Shown here piece by piece: positions 8,369 through 16,814 of a stretch of 64,000 nucleotides of DNA (position 1 is its first letter; each line of letters opens with the position of its first letter). Source of the DNA: Roseiflexus sp. RS-1 (GTDB lineage Bacteria > Chloroflexota > Chloroflexia > Chloroflexales > Roseiflexaceae); NCBI RefSeq assembly GCF_000016665.1, contig NC_009523.1:3657501-3721500 (forward strand). Direction: 5' to 3'. Below the pieces are notes generated by a model. That model searched no databases and was not told the DNA's origin. It saw nothing but the letters and a program-made list of their open reading frames with translations. The translations under genes and the position numbers were made by a program.

Positions 8369-8995
8369 TTATGATGAAACCGGAATATTCAGCGTTTTCC
8401 AGCCTGTCATAGTCACAAGAATGCCAAGCAACTGATTAAGATTGTCAACATAATACTCTCGCCGATCAATGCGCACAACATTCTGCTCCAGTTGCAGAAA
8501 ACGCCAGTTTGTACCGGTGGTTACCGATCCGTGGATCACCGGAATGGCATGTCCTTCACGCTCGTTGAAGCGTTGAGCTGCAATCATCGCGGCGATACAC
8601 TGCGGAAAACCGCCCTTGATGTCTTCATTCTTCGCTTCGAATATGATCAACACCGGAGCGCTGACATAGAGTTGTTCCGGTGACAGCGAGACGATAAAAT
8701 CGCATACGCCGTTCAGACCCAGGGAAGGATCGACAGAAAAATCGATCCCTGAGAAAAAACTGATTGAACGTTCTGTCTGCCGCCGCAACTCAACCAGAAT
8801 AGGGGCAATAATCAACTCGGATCGCACTTTCTCGGTGTTAATCGCAAGTGCGATCGGCAGGGTCTCGCGCAATGTCTCCTTCAACCATTCGCTGACCGGC
8901 AGTTCGGGCGCGGCGGCGAAGAGATCAACATCCTCTTCGAACACGAGTTGAAAACGCCGCTTGAGATCGGGCAGTTTGAAATCACTGTACGCCAT
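8369..8995 (-). CDS. PD-(D/E)XK nuclease-like protein of unknown role
   Basis: 208 residues from the ATG at 8993-8995, which is preceded by a strong purine-rich ribosome site (GGAGAGGAGGGG). The middle of the protein has a nuclease-like core: GVCDFIVSL (candidate catalytic Asp) then VLIIFEAKNED (E-x-K). Similar small proteins are common in cyanobacteria and Chloroflexota and are often annotated as hypothetical or restriction-endonuclease-like. No methyltransferase is adjacent. Catalytic activity is an inference from the D...ExK pattern. Confidence 0.65.
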   Translation of the reverse strand: MAYSDFKLPDLKRRFQLVFEEDVDLFAAAPELPVSEWLKETLRETLPIALAINTEKVRSELIIAPILVELRRQTERSISFFSGIDFSVDPSLGLNGVCDFIVSLSPEQLYVSAPVLIIFEAKNEDIKGGFPQCIAAMIAAQRFNEREGHAIPVIHGSVTTGTNWRFLQLEQNVVRIDRREYYVDNLNQLLGILVTMTGWKTLNIPVSS

Positions 8996-9122
8996 ATCAC
9001 CCCTCCTCTCCTGGCGTATGCACATAGTGTATCACACGCAAGCGAACGACGCTTTGCATCTGAGATATGCTACAATAGCCAGCGTAGCCCTGGAATATGG
9101 TCGTCTCTCCTGAGCAGCATCG

Positions 9123-9566
9123 ATGCGATTGTTTTCTACCGGACGTACACCGCTGATTGTGGCGATCATCATCGGCGCCATGTGCGCGTGGGTGATCATC
9201 GCCTGGCTCGATGCAACTCTGGCGCCCGGCGCCGGTGGGGTCTGGCTGGCGCTGACCGTCCTGATCGGCGGGGTGGCAGTGCGCTTACGGCAGGGGCGCA
9301 CACCTTCCGCATGCGCGACCGGACCGCGCCTCCGTCCGTTGCAGGTGAGTTGCTTTGGCGCTATTGCGCTGGGGGTGCATCTGTTGCACGCCGCAGAAAC
9401 CGGTCTCCTGACGGCTGCCATTCCTGCCCTGGCTGCGCCGTGGCTGCCTGCTGCCTGCATCATCGGCGGCGTCGGCGGTCTGGCGATCCTGAGTTTTGGT
9501 TCCGACTGCCGCAATGCAGCCTTCAGCGGCGAACCATCGGAGGAACAGAAACGTGGAGTCACGTAA
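9123..9566 (+). CDS. Small hypothetical membrane protein
   Basis: 147 residues with about four hydrophobic segments (PLIVAIIIGAMCAWVIIAWL, GVWLALTVLIGGVAV, SCFGAIALGVHLL, LPAACIIGGVGGLAILSF). No family was recognised. A -10 box (TACAAT, 9071-9076) precedes it and its 3' end overlaps the esterase start by 14 bases, so the two are probably co-transcribed. Confidence 0.6.
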   Translation: MRLFSTGRTPLIVAIIIGAMCAWVIIAWLDATLAPGAGGVWLALTVLIGGVAVRLRQGRTPSACATGPRLRPLQVSCFGAIALGVHLLHAAETGLLTAAIPALAAPWLPAACIIGGVGGLAILSFGSDCRNAAFSGEPSEEQKRGVT

Positions 9567-10221
9567 TCTGCCGCTCTATCATCTGGTGCGCCCTGCAGCG
9601 GGCGACGATCCGCACCCGCCATTGCTCGTTCTCTTCCACGGGTATGGCAGCAACGAAGAAGACCTGTTCGGTTTGACGCCCTATATCGATCCTCAGTTTC
9701 TGGTGCTCAGCACGCGCGCACCGCTGACGCTTATGCCCGGTATGTACGCCTGGTTCGAGATCGGCTTCACCCCCGATGGGCGCATTGCCGTCGATGATGT
9801 CCAGGCGCGCCAGGCGGCGCAGATCACGGCGCAATTCGTCGAACAGGCGACCAGAGCGTATGGCGCCGACCCGTCGCGCGTGATCGTCGCCGGGTTCAGT
9901 CAGGGTGGCACAATGGCAGCGCTGACGGCGCTGACCCGCCCTGATCTGGTGGCGGGCGCAGCCGTGCTGAGCGGCATTGTGCCGTCGTCGATCATCGATG
10001 AACTGCCAGATCGGGAGGCGCTGGTCGGCAAGCCGTTCCTGGTTGTTCACGGGACGAACGACCAGGTTGTTTCGATTGCCCATGGTCGCGCAAGTCGGAA
10101 CTTTCTGAGCCAGCTTGGCGTGGCGCTGACCTACCGCGAATACCCTATGGCGCATGAGATCAATCTTGATGCGCTGCTCGACCTGACCGAATGGCTGAGG
10201 ACGTTGAAGGTTGAGGGTTGA
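9553..10221 (+). CDS. Carboxylesterase/phospholipase, alpha/beta hydrolase (YpfH/EstB type)
   Basis: 222 residues from the GTG at 9553, which has GGAGGA upstream; the longer frame from 9496 overlaps the membrane protein more. The fold is shown by the oxyanion strand LLVLFHGYGSNEED, the nucleophile elbow GFSQGG (Ser ~residue 117), the Asp in VHGTNDQVV and the His in YPMAHEI. This matches the Abhydrolase_2 family (acyl-protein thioesterase-like). It hydrolyses short-chain esters; physiological substrate unknown. Confidence 0.85.
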   Translation: MESRNLPLYHLVRPAAGDDPHPPLLVLFHGYGSNEEDLFGLTPYIDPQFLVLSTRAPLTLMPGMYAWFEIGFTPDGRIAVDDVQARQAAQITAQFVEQATRAYGADPSRVIVAGFSQGGTMAALTALTRPDLVAGAAVLSGIVPSSIIDELPDREALVGKPFLVVHGTNDQVVSIAHGRASRNFLSQLGVALTYREYPMAHEINLDALLDLTEWLRTLKVEG

Positions 10222-10240
10222 AGGTTGAAGGTTGAATGGT
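10203..10240 (+). repeat. Heptamer repeat (TTGAAGG)n
   Basis: About five degenerate TTGAAGG/TTGAGGG units cover the end of the esterase gene and the gap after it. The complementary heptads (CAACCTT/CAACGTT) recur at 38465-38545 and 43240-43275, so this is a dispersed simple repeat. Confidence 0.6.
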
Positions 10241-10251
10241 GAACGTGGAAG

Positions 10252-10683
10252 ATGTACCAGTTTCTTCTCCTGATCCACGTTACCTGTTTTGCTCTCTGGA
10301 TGGGCGCTGTTGCTGCATCGCTGCTGGTGGTGCGCACGCTTGAGCCGCGACTGACAGGCGTGACAGGCGACGCAATGCAGGATGCCAGTCTTCTGCGTGC
10401 TTACATTCGGCAGGAAGTCAAATTCGTTGATGTCGTCTTTGCAGGCGTCCTCGTTTCCGGCATCATGCTGGCGCAACTGTACACCGGCTGGACGCCGTGG
10501 GTGTTGACGAAAATCGGCTTGTTCATCGCACAATTCGTGGCGACAATGGCGTACATTCAGGTTTTTATTCGTCCACTGACGTACCCCTGTCCACCGCACC
10601 ACTACCGACGCTGGTATGGGTTGTTCGCGGTATCGTTGAGTTTCTTCGCCATGACGCTGCTGGTTGTGTTCTTCGGAAGGTAA
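10252..10683 (+). CDS. Four-helix membrane protein, CopD-like
   Basis: 143 residues, about four transmembrane helices with a conserved His in the first (LLLIHVTCFALWMGAVAASL) and further His residues after TM3 (CPPHHYRRWYG). The pattern resembles CopD/DUF2269-type small integral membrane proteins that may bind haem or copper. No neighbours support a specific role. Confidence 0.55.
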   Translation: MYQFLLLIHVTCFALWMGAVAASLLVVRTLEPRLTGVTGDAMQDASLLRAYIRQEVKFVDVVFAGVLVSGIMLAQLYTGWTPWVLTKIGLFIAQFVATMAYIQVFIRPLTYPCPPHHYRRWYGLFAVSLSFFAMTLLVVFFGR

Positions 10684-10778
10684 TTCGACACGCCGGAGGC
10701 GTTCGCTTATCTGGGGGTCTACGACCTGTCAAGGTGGGTTATCTCTAGAGCAAGGCGAAGTATGAGTCAGGAGACAAG

Positions 10779-11060
10779 ATGATGAGTGAGAGGATAAGCG
10801 TTGTGGAAAAACAAATCCGACTATCGGTGCAACACGCAGACCGCCTGAGCCGCCTGGCCAGAGCCAAAGCCCTCAGCGAAGACCAGATTATTGAGAAAGC
10901 CCTGGACATTCTCTTCAGTCTGACCGATCTCCTTGACCAGCACGTCGAGCGGGAAGGGTGGTCGTTCCTGTCGGAAGGCACACTACAACGAGTGTGGGAT
11001 AACGAAGAGGATGCCCGTTACGACTCCTGGAGAGAACTCTATGGCCTTTCAGCGCGGTGA
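10779..11060 (+). CDS. Antitoxin of a MazF/PemK-type module
   Basis: 93 residues, with AGGAG upstream. The N-terminal region (VEKQIRLSVQHADRLSRLAR then ALSEDQIIEKALDIL) looks like a ribbon-helix-helix DNA-binding domain, and the C-terminus is acidic, as expected for binding a toxin. Its 3' end overlaps the MazF start by 20 bases, typical of a coupled toxin-antitoxin operon. The assignment rests on this context and the RHH-like pattern. Confidence 0.7.
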   Translation: MMSERISVVEKQIRLSVQHADRLSRLARAKALSEDQIIEKALDILFSLTDLLDQHVEREGWSFLSEGTLQRVWDNEEDARYDSWRELYGLSAR

Positions 11061-11379
11061 TGTCGTGCTGGTGCCGTTTCCGTTCAGCGACTTGAGTACA
11101 ACAAAGGTGAGGCCAGCTGTGGTGGTGAGCAGTTCACTCTACCATGCTACAGAACCCGACCTGATTCTGGCAGCGATCACCTCCAGGGTTGCTGCGTCCA
11201 GTGGGCCTTTGGACTGCGTATTGCATGATTGGCAGGTAGCCGGTCTACGTTACCCTTCTGCCGTTAAACCGGTACTGTTTACCCTTGATCCGACACGCGT
11301 GATCTACCATGTCGGTGCGCTGACCCCAGTGGATCTTGCTGAAGTGGCTCAACGGCTCCGTCGTGCTTTGGAGTTGTAG
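11041..11379 (+). CDS. MazF/PemK-family endoribonuclease toxin
   Basis: 112 residues from the ATG at 11041, inside the antitoxin's 3' end. The MazF fold signature is clear: QRGDVVLVPFPFSD (beta1-beta2) and KVRPAVVVSS (beta3, with the conserved Arg-Pro), then ILAAITSR and a C-terminal LTPVDLAEVAQRL helix. The family cleaves single-stranded RNA at short sequence motifs. Length is normal. Confidence 0.85.
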   Translation: MAFQRGDVVLVPFPFSDLSTTKVRPAVVVSSSLYHATEPDLILAAITSRVAASSGPLDCVLHDWQVAGLRYPSAVKPVLFTLDPTRVIYHVGALTPVDLAEVAQRLRRALEL

Positions 11380-11391
11380 AGTTGGTTCTAG

Positions 11392-11754
11392 ATGTTGCGA
11401 GGAATTATGACTGCCTCAGTCAGCCTCGATCTTCCGCTACGCTATCTGGACAAAGTACGTGCGATTCTGCGGCAATACGTGCCCGACTACGACGTCTGGG
11501 CATACGGTAGCCGCGTGCGCGGTGGTGCATTCGCAGCAAGCGATCTTGATCTGGTGGTGCGGAACCCCCGCCATCCGCTGCAACCCTGCGACCGGATTTT
11601 CGATCTGCGGTCTGCCTTTCTTGAGAGTGACCTGCCCATCCGGGTTGATGTCATGGATTGGGCACGCATCCCGCCCGCCTTTCGGCAGGAGATCGAGCGT
11701 GGGTATGTTGTCGTGCAGGCGGCAACTGAGCCGACGATGCATACGACAGGATGA
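11392..11754 (+). CDS. MNT-type nucleotidyltransferase (no HEPN partner adjacent)
   Basis: 120 residues; an ATG at 11407 with GAGGA before it may be the true start. The nucleotidyltransferase motif is AYGSRVRGGAFAASDLDLVV (GS-x10-D-x-D) with the third acidic residue in RVDVMDW. Such minimal transferases normally act as antitoxins for HEPN RNases by AMPylating them. Here the expected HEPN gene is missing: downstream, only a start-less open stretch (to 11851) is seen. It lies 12 bases after mazF. Confidence 0.8.
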   Translation: MLRGIMTASVSLDLPLRYLDKVRAILRQYVPDYDVWAYGSRVRGGAFAASDLDLVVRNPRHPLQPCDRIFDLRSAFLESDLPIRVDVMDWARIPPAFRQEIERGYVVVQAATEPTMHTTG

Positions 11755-11935
11755 TCTCAAAACGATCTGGCGCGACCAGATGCGCCGTGATTTTGAGCAG
11801 GAATACTGGAACGTGCTGGAACCTCAACCTCCTACTGTCCTGCGCGGATAGTCTTACCCTTTCCTTCCCCTTGCGCGGCATGCACCGACCGTCTATACTT
11901 TCCATAGCGCGCAATCACCAGGGAAAGGGCCTGAT

Positions 11936-12670
11936 ATGAGCGTTGAAACTGCAACCTCAGCCGGCGCCGCCGTCGCCACACCGCCCGACGAGCGACCGCC
12001 GCTCCACTCCGGCGACCGCCTGACGCGCGCTGAGTTCGCCCGGCGCTATGCGCTGCACCCCGAAATCCAGAAAGCCGAACTGATCGATGGAGTCGTTTAC
12101 GTGGCTTCACCAACTCGCCACCGGCAGCACGGCAGACTGCACCTGATCCTGGTTGCCTGGCTGGGCGTGTACAGCGCCGCAACGCCGGGCGTTGACGGGA
12201 GCAATAACGCGACGGTTCTGCTCGACCTGGAGAATGAGCATCAACCTGACGCCCTCCTGCGCCTCGAACCGATCCACGGCGGGCGCTCGCGCGTCACCCG
12301 CGACGATTACATCGAAGGTCCGCCCGACCTGATTGTCGAAGTCGCCGCCAGCAGCGCCGCTTACGACCTGCACGACAAGAAGCGCGTTTACGCCCGCAGC
12401 GGCGTGCAAGAGTATCTGGTGGCGCAGGCGTATGAGCGCCGGGTCGACTGGTGGGAACTGCGCGAGGGGGTCTTTACCCCTCTGCCGCTCGAAGCGGACG
12501 GCACGCTGCGCAGTCGCGTCTTCCCCGGCTTGTGGCTCGACCCGGCGGCGCTGTGGGCGGGTGACGCCGCCGCTCTGCTCGCCACCCTCCAGCGCGGTCT
12601 CGCCAACCCCGCACACGCCGCATTCGTCGAGCGCCTGCGTGCAACCTCCGGGGCGACTCCGGCATCGTGA
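11936..12670 (+). CDS. Uma2-family endonuclease, copy 1
   Basis: 244 residues. The Uma2/DUF820 fold (PD-(D/E)XK-like) is shown by EIQKAELIDGVVYVASPTRHRQHG, DATVL-type strand NNATVLLDLE..HQPDALLRL (catalytic Asp), then PDLIVEVAASSAAYDLHDKKRVYARSG (Glu and Lys, with the typical V-E-V...D...K...Y pattern) and QEYLV. Uma2 genes are abundant in cyanobacteria and Chloroflexota and their function is uncertain. The second copy begins 11 bases downstream. Confidence 0.85.
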   Translation: MSVETATSAGAAVATPPDERPPLHSGDRLTRAEFARRYALHPEIQKAELIDGVVYVASPTRHRQHGRLHLILVAWLGVYSAATPGVDGSNNATVLLDLENEHQPDALLRLEPIHGGRSRVTRDDYIEGPPDLIVEVAASSAAYDLHDKKRVYARSGVQEYLVAQAYERRVDWWELREGVFTPLPLEADGTLRSRVFPGLWLDPAALWAGDAAALLATLQRGLANPAHAAFVERLRATSGATPAS

Positions 12671-12681
12671 AAGGGGAGACG

Positions 12682-13410
12682 ATGAGCGTCGAAACTGCAA
12701 CCTCAGCCGGCGCCGCCGTTGCCGCACCGCCCGACGAGCGACCGCCGCTCCACTCCGGCGACCGCCTGACGCGCGCTGAGTTCGCCCGGCGCTATGCGCT
12801 GCACCCCGAAATCAAGAAAGCCGAACTGATCGATGGAGTCGTTTACGTGGCTTCACCAACCCGCCACCGGCAGCACGGCAAGCCGCACAGCCTGCTCGTT
12901 GGATGGATCATCGCTTACGCAGCGGCAACTCCGGGTGTGGATTTCAGTGACAACGCGACGGTTCTGCTCGACCTGGAGAATGAGCATCAACCTGACGCCC
13001 TCCTGCGCCTCGAACCGATCCACGGCGGGCGCTCGCGCGTCACCCGCGACGATTACATCGAAGGTCCGCCCGACCTGATTGTCGAAGTCGCCGCCAGCAG
13101 CGCCGCTTACGACCTGCACGACAAGAAGCGCGTTTACGCCCGCAGCGGCGTGCAAGAGTATCTGGTGGCGCAGGCGTATGAGCGCCGGGTCGACTGGTGG
13201 GAACTGCGCGAGGGGGTCTTTACCCCTCTGCCGCTCGAAGCGGACGGCACGCTGCGCAGTCGCGTCTTCCCCGGCTTGTGGCTCGACCCGGCGGCGCTGT
13301 GGGCGGGTGACGCCGCCGCTCTGCTCGCCACCCTCCAGCGCGGCCTCGCCGATCCTGCACACGCCGCATTCGTCGAGCGCCTGCGCAGGGCGGAACAGGG
13401 CGCTGCCTGA
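12682..13410 (+). CDS. Uma2-family endonuclease, copy 2 (tandem duplicate)
   Basis: 242 residues from the ATG at 12682 (AAAGGGGA upstream; an in-frame GTG at 12667 is less likely). Same domain layout and catalytic residues as copy 1. Nucleotide identity is nearly complete at both ends, but a block of about 75 bases (12885-12957 against 12139-12211) differs strongly, changing the stretch after HRQHG. This looks like duplication followed by divergence of one patch and homogenisation of the rest. Confidence 0.85.
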   Translation: MSVETATSAGAAVAAPPDERPPLHSGDRLTRAEFARRYALHPEIKKAELIDGVVYVASPTRHRQHGKPHSLLVGWIIAYAAATPGVDFSDNATVLLDLENEHQPDALLRLEPIHGGRSRVTRDDYIEGPPDLIVEVAASSAAYDLHDKKRVYARSGVQEYLVAQAYERRVDWWELREGVFTPLPLEADGTLRSRVFPGLWLDPAALWAGDAAALLATLQRGLADPAHAAFVERLRRAEQGAA

Positions 13411-13414
13411 TGGC

Positions 13415-13514
13415 GGAATAGAACACGGATCGGCACGGATGCGACGGATCAGCGCGGATGAAGGTTTGTCGGGAATAGCCCGCGCAGGCGGGCTTTGCCC
13501 TGGATAGCCGAGGG
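13415..13514 (+). repeat. 100-bp direct repeat, left copy
   Basis: Matches 29502-29601 in the same orientation with 2 differences seen by eye. It comprises GGAATAGAACAC, a CACGGATGCGACGGATCAGC segment, and the GCCCGCGCAGGCGGGC hairpin. It follows directly after the second Uma2 gene. A partial further copy lies at 13756-13803. Confidence 0.85.
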
Positions 13515-13608
13515 GTTCACCCCGACGGCACGCCTCTCAAGGGTAGAGTTTTTGGGAGAGATGAGCGATGTTCTGCATTCCTGTGCGCCTTTACCCCTCA
13601 TCCCCCCA

Positions 13609-13637
13609 CCCCCTTCTCCCACAAGGGGAGAAGGGGG
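13609..13637. repeat. 12-bp hairpin CCCCCTTCTCCC, copy 1
   Basis: A perfect 12-bp stem (13609-13620 with 13626-13637) and a 5-base loop, lying in a G/C-run-rich context. An inverted, nearly identical copy lies at 55961-55989. The 13411-14015 gap otherwise holds only repeats and a promoter. Confidence 0.75.
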
Positions 13638-13950
13638 AGGTTGGGCGTCCTGATGGCTGAAACGAGAGATGGCACGCAGGGGCTTGCCAAAAAATCTACC
13701 CCTGTGAGCGACGGCACGCGCCAGCCCGCGCAGGCGGGCCTCGTCCTGGAAGCTGGAATAGAACGCGGATCGGCACGAATGCGACGGATGGGCGCGGATG
13801 TTTTTGACCCTCATTCGTGCCCATCCGTTCCGTCCGTTCCAATCCGTGACGTGTTCTGGCACACAGTGAAGCGCCAACCGGTTGACCGCCGGGATCGCGC
13901 GCATCAGGTGGAGCGCCCAATCTGGAGCACGTTGAACGCAGCTCGCAAAC

Positions 13951-13979
13951 TTGCAGAGGACCGGCAAGCCTGATATGAT
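13951..13979 (+). promoter_or_regulatory. Sigma-70-type promoter for the methyltransferase/MBL operon
   Basis: TTGCAG (13951-13956), a 17-base spacer and TATGAT (13974-13979), about 37 bases before the first possible start codon of the methyltransferase. Confidence 0.6.
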
Positions 13980-14015
13980 AGCGCGAAATGTACACTTGTT
14001 CTCCATGGACAGGTA

Positions 14016-16814
14016 GTGTCTGAAGAGGCAAAGATGCTCTCACAAGCCGCGCCGTCTCACGAACGTTTAGGTTTCGCACCGCTTCCCGATAACGCTCGCC
14101 AGGCAGTCTATGACAGCCTGACTGCGTGTGGCTTTGCTCATGAAGCTATTCTTGAGTCGTACAACTTTACCGGACGTGGTGGTGATTTCACCCTCAATAT
14201 GCTGGCCTTCGCGGATCGTGTTCGCCGTAATCCTGCGGAATATGCCGGATGCACGGTGTACAACGCAACGAATGGTCTTCCTGATAGAGAGATTGTCTCA
14301 GTTCTTGCTCAGACAGCGGCGCCTTTTCACATCATTCATCGAGAAGACAGGTTTTCGTTTTGGGCAACCACATTAGAGCAAAACACAATAAATCCCATTG
14401 ATTTAGGAGCTGAGATTTCCTATGCTCAGCTATCTCAGGTACTTCAAGAATACAAAATCGATCTCGCTCCTGACCAGATAGTCAGTGTGAAACAGGGTCG
14501 CAGTCAATTTGCGCATCCCCACTTACGCGATTTGGAACCGCTTCAACTTGCGCTGTGGGCTATCGATGTCACCCGCGACACGCTGGTAGATACATTTGGA
14601 CGAGCCGTAACACAATTACGCGCCGATATGAACGATCGACCTGATCCCGAAATCACGGGCCTGGCAATTCGCATGCTCGGCGCGATGATTCTTGCCGATA
14701 CCGGCGCCCTGGACGCATCAATGCGACAGCGAAGAAGCGATCTGTCGTTCGATCAGTTGCTCCTCGGCGCCGCCAGGAAGTATCCGACCTATTTTGGGGA
14801 CATGCACCTTTTTTTGGAGCGGGATTATCGGCGGATCGAACGCGCCTATGACATCTTGCGCCGAATATATTATTCTGGCTTCGTTCCCGATATGCTCAGT
14901 GCGCTTTATACGAAAGCCTACGGTAAAGAGAAACGAAAGAAACTCGGCTTCTATGATACACCCCTCTATCTTACTCGTCGCATTTTGCACAACATTCCGG
15001 TTGAGTTTCTCCCCCCAAAGCAGCGCATTGTCGTAGATATGACATGCGGGTGGGGAAGCTTCCTTATTGCGGGCGTCGAGCGGTTATCGCAACTGAGCGA
15101 CATGCGTGATCAATCGCTCCGCGATCATATTATCGGGAATGACATTGACATCTTCACAGCGCAACTTGCCGGTCTTGGGCTTTTGCTTGCCACGTCAGAA
15201 GATAGCTGGCATATCGATCATGAGGATGCGCGTCAATGGTCCTGGATTGACATGCACACACCAGGCATCATTGTTGGCAACCCACCCTTTCGTGGCAGGC
15301 GTGATCAGCCTGAAAGCCTGGAAGACTTGATGCCAACGAAAGGAAAGCGAACGCGCGTTGAGGCCGCTAATGCATATTTAGATCTTGCCATACGCAACGT
15401 TCGAACTGGCGGTTATATTGCCATGATTATGCCGCAATCATTTCTTGTTGCTGAGGCGGGCCCTGACGTGCGGCGCAATCTCCTCGAAAGCTGTGATGTC
15501 ACTGAGATCTGGGAACTTCCAGGGCGCATGTTTCCTGATGCAAAGGTGCAGCCAATTGTGCTTTTTGCCCGCAAGGAGTCGGGGAAGCGCAAGACGGTAT
15601 TCCCGATCCGCACACGGAATGTTCAGAAAAGCACCATCGAAGCGTTTAAGAAGTCGGGGATTTTTACGGCTTCGAATATCGCATCAGGTTTTTCCATACC
15701 AGAAGATGGCGACATCAAGACCAGTGCAAAAGAGACCTACAGAATAGATGCACCCGTCATTTTGTCAGATGTAGATTGGCATACATTACGCCAAAGATGT
15801 AGAAATCTTGCTGAGTATGCAACCATATTCCCCGGTACAATTCGGGGCAAGAAGAAAGAAAATAAGCGGTGGCTGGATGATCCAGAGCAACGCGAGGTTT
15901 TATGGCTGACAAATGCGCTAAAGACCGTGCCGGGATTATGGCATATCAATTATAGGGCAGCAATCAGCAAAACTTACCCGAGGGACTTCGAAGAGCCACG
16001 TCTTGAGTATCAAGATATACTTGATTCGGAAAAAATTATTATGGTAGCCAAACCTAATCCCAGTTGGGGCAGACGCGCGAAAGCTGTTGTTGAACGGCAA
16101 GGTTATCACGTCTCGCATAGCTTCTGGGTTGTGTGGCCTGATGAAAAAACAAACCCCTATCTCTCGAAGGAAGCGCTGACTGCCATCATGAACTGGCACG
16201 TCAGCAACGCCTGGATTGCTGAATATCTCAACTATCCATGGATTGAACGACGCATCATTGAAACGATACCCATTCCGCGAGATCTCAGTCCAGATGATTG
16301 TCTTGCATTGACCGACGCTGTTCGAGCGATTGAGCGGGCTGCATATGCTCATCAGCGTTTACCAGAAGATTCGGTTCAATCCATCGATACGATTCTTCGC
16401 AGAGCCTATGACCTGGACGACGCCACCTACGCACGACTGCGCGCGATATCGGAGTGGGATGAGCATCCTCATATCACGCTTGATCCGCAGCCTGATCGCA
16501 GTGTTGCCGATTATATCATTAGTGGTATCGTCGAAGAGGTGCAGGCTGAAAAGGGCGTCGTGTCCCTCTGGATCAGCGGCTTCGACGATGCGCAGACCGT
16601 GCCGATCGATCCTCTCATGCCTGGATGGATGCTGCGCCCGGAGACGCCGTTCCGGGCAAAAATACCCTTTGTTCATAAGCGCAAACGTTCACTTGAAGGT
16701 GTCGTGTGGAACTCGTTTGCTCCACAGCAACACACCTACCAGAATGAAGATGAACTTGTTCAAGAATTAGCCCGTATTTTCGCCTTCGCGGAGAACAAGA
16801 CGGATGACGTTTGA
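14016..16814 (+). CDS. N6-adenine DNA methyltransferase (Eco57I/type IIG-like)
   Basis: 932 residues from a GTG at 14016; an ATG at 14034 with GAAGAGG upstream is a good alternative. After a long N-terminal region of about 300 residues with no recognised domain come GFYDTPLYLTRRIL (~311-324), the SAM motif DMTCGWGSF (~341-349), GNDID (~374-378) and the catalytic motif NPPF (422-425), so it is a gamma-class amino-methyltransferase. The C-terminal ~450 residues would hold target recognition. I could not locate a convincing nuclease site, so a restriction partner is not obvious. The gene is visibly AT-richer than its neighbours and overlaps the next by 11 bases. Confidence 0.85.
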   Translation: MSEEAKMLSQAAPSHERLGFAPLPDNARQAVYDSLTACGFAHEAILESYNFTGRGGDFTLNMLAFADRVRRNPAEYAGCTVYNATNGLPDREIVSVLAQTAAPFHIIHREDRFSFWATTLEQNTINPIDLGAEISYAQLSQVLQEYKIDLAPDQIVSVKQGRSQFAHPHLRDLEPLQLALWAIDVTRDTLVDTFGRAVTQLRADMNDRPDPEITGLAIRMLGAMILADTGALDASMRQRRSDLSFDQLLLGAARKYPTYFGDMHLFLERDYRRIERAYDILRRIYYSGFVPDMLSALYTKAYGKEKRKKLGFYDTPLYLTRRILHNIPVEFLPPKQRIVVDMTCGWGSFLIAGVERLSQLSDMRDQSLRDHIIGNDIDIFTAQLAGLGLLLATSEDSWHIDHEDARQWSWIDMHTPGIIVGNPPFRGRRDQPESLEDLMPTKGKRTRVEAANAYLDLAIRNVRTGGYIAMIMPQSFLVAEAGPDVRRNLLESCDVTEIWELPGRMFPDAKVQPIVLFARKESGKRKTVFPIRTRNVQKSTIEAFKKSGIFTASNIASGFSIPEDGDIKTSAKETYRIDAPVILSDVDWHTLRQRCRNLAEYATIFPGTIRGKKKENKRWLDDPEQREVLWLTNALKTVPGLWHINYRAAISKTYPRDFEEPRLEYQDILDSEKIIMVAKPNPSWGRRAKAVVERQGYHVSHSFWVVWPDEKTNPYLSKEALTAIMNWHVSNAWIAEYLNYPWIERRIIETIPIPRDLSPDDCLALTDAVRAIERAAYAHQRLPEDSVQSIDTILRRAYDLDDATYARLRAISEWDEHPHITLDPQPDRSVADYIISGIVEEVQAEKGVVSLWISGFDDAQTVPIDPLMPGWMLRPETPFRAKIPFVHKRKRSLEGVVWNSFAPQQHTYQNEDELVQELARIFAFAENKTDDV

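Noticed and set aside
11755-11851. Start-less open stretch after the nucleotidyltransferase
   Set aside because: About 32 codons with a protein-like composition but no start codon or ribosome site; may be a remnant, too short to call.
13597-13640. Hairpin in front of the methyltransferase as an attenuator
   Set aside because: It lies upstream of the -35 at 13951, so it cannot be part of the leader.
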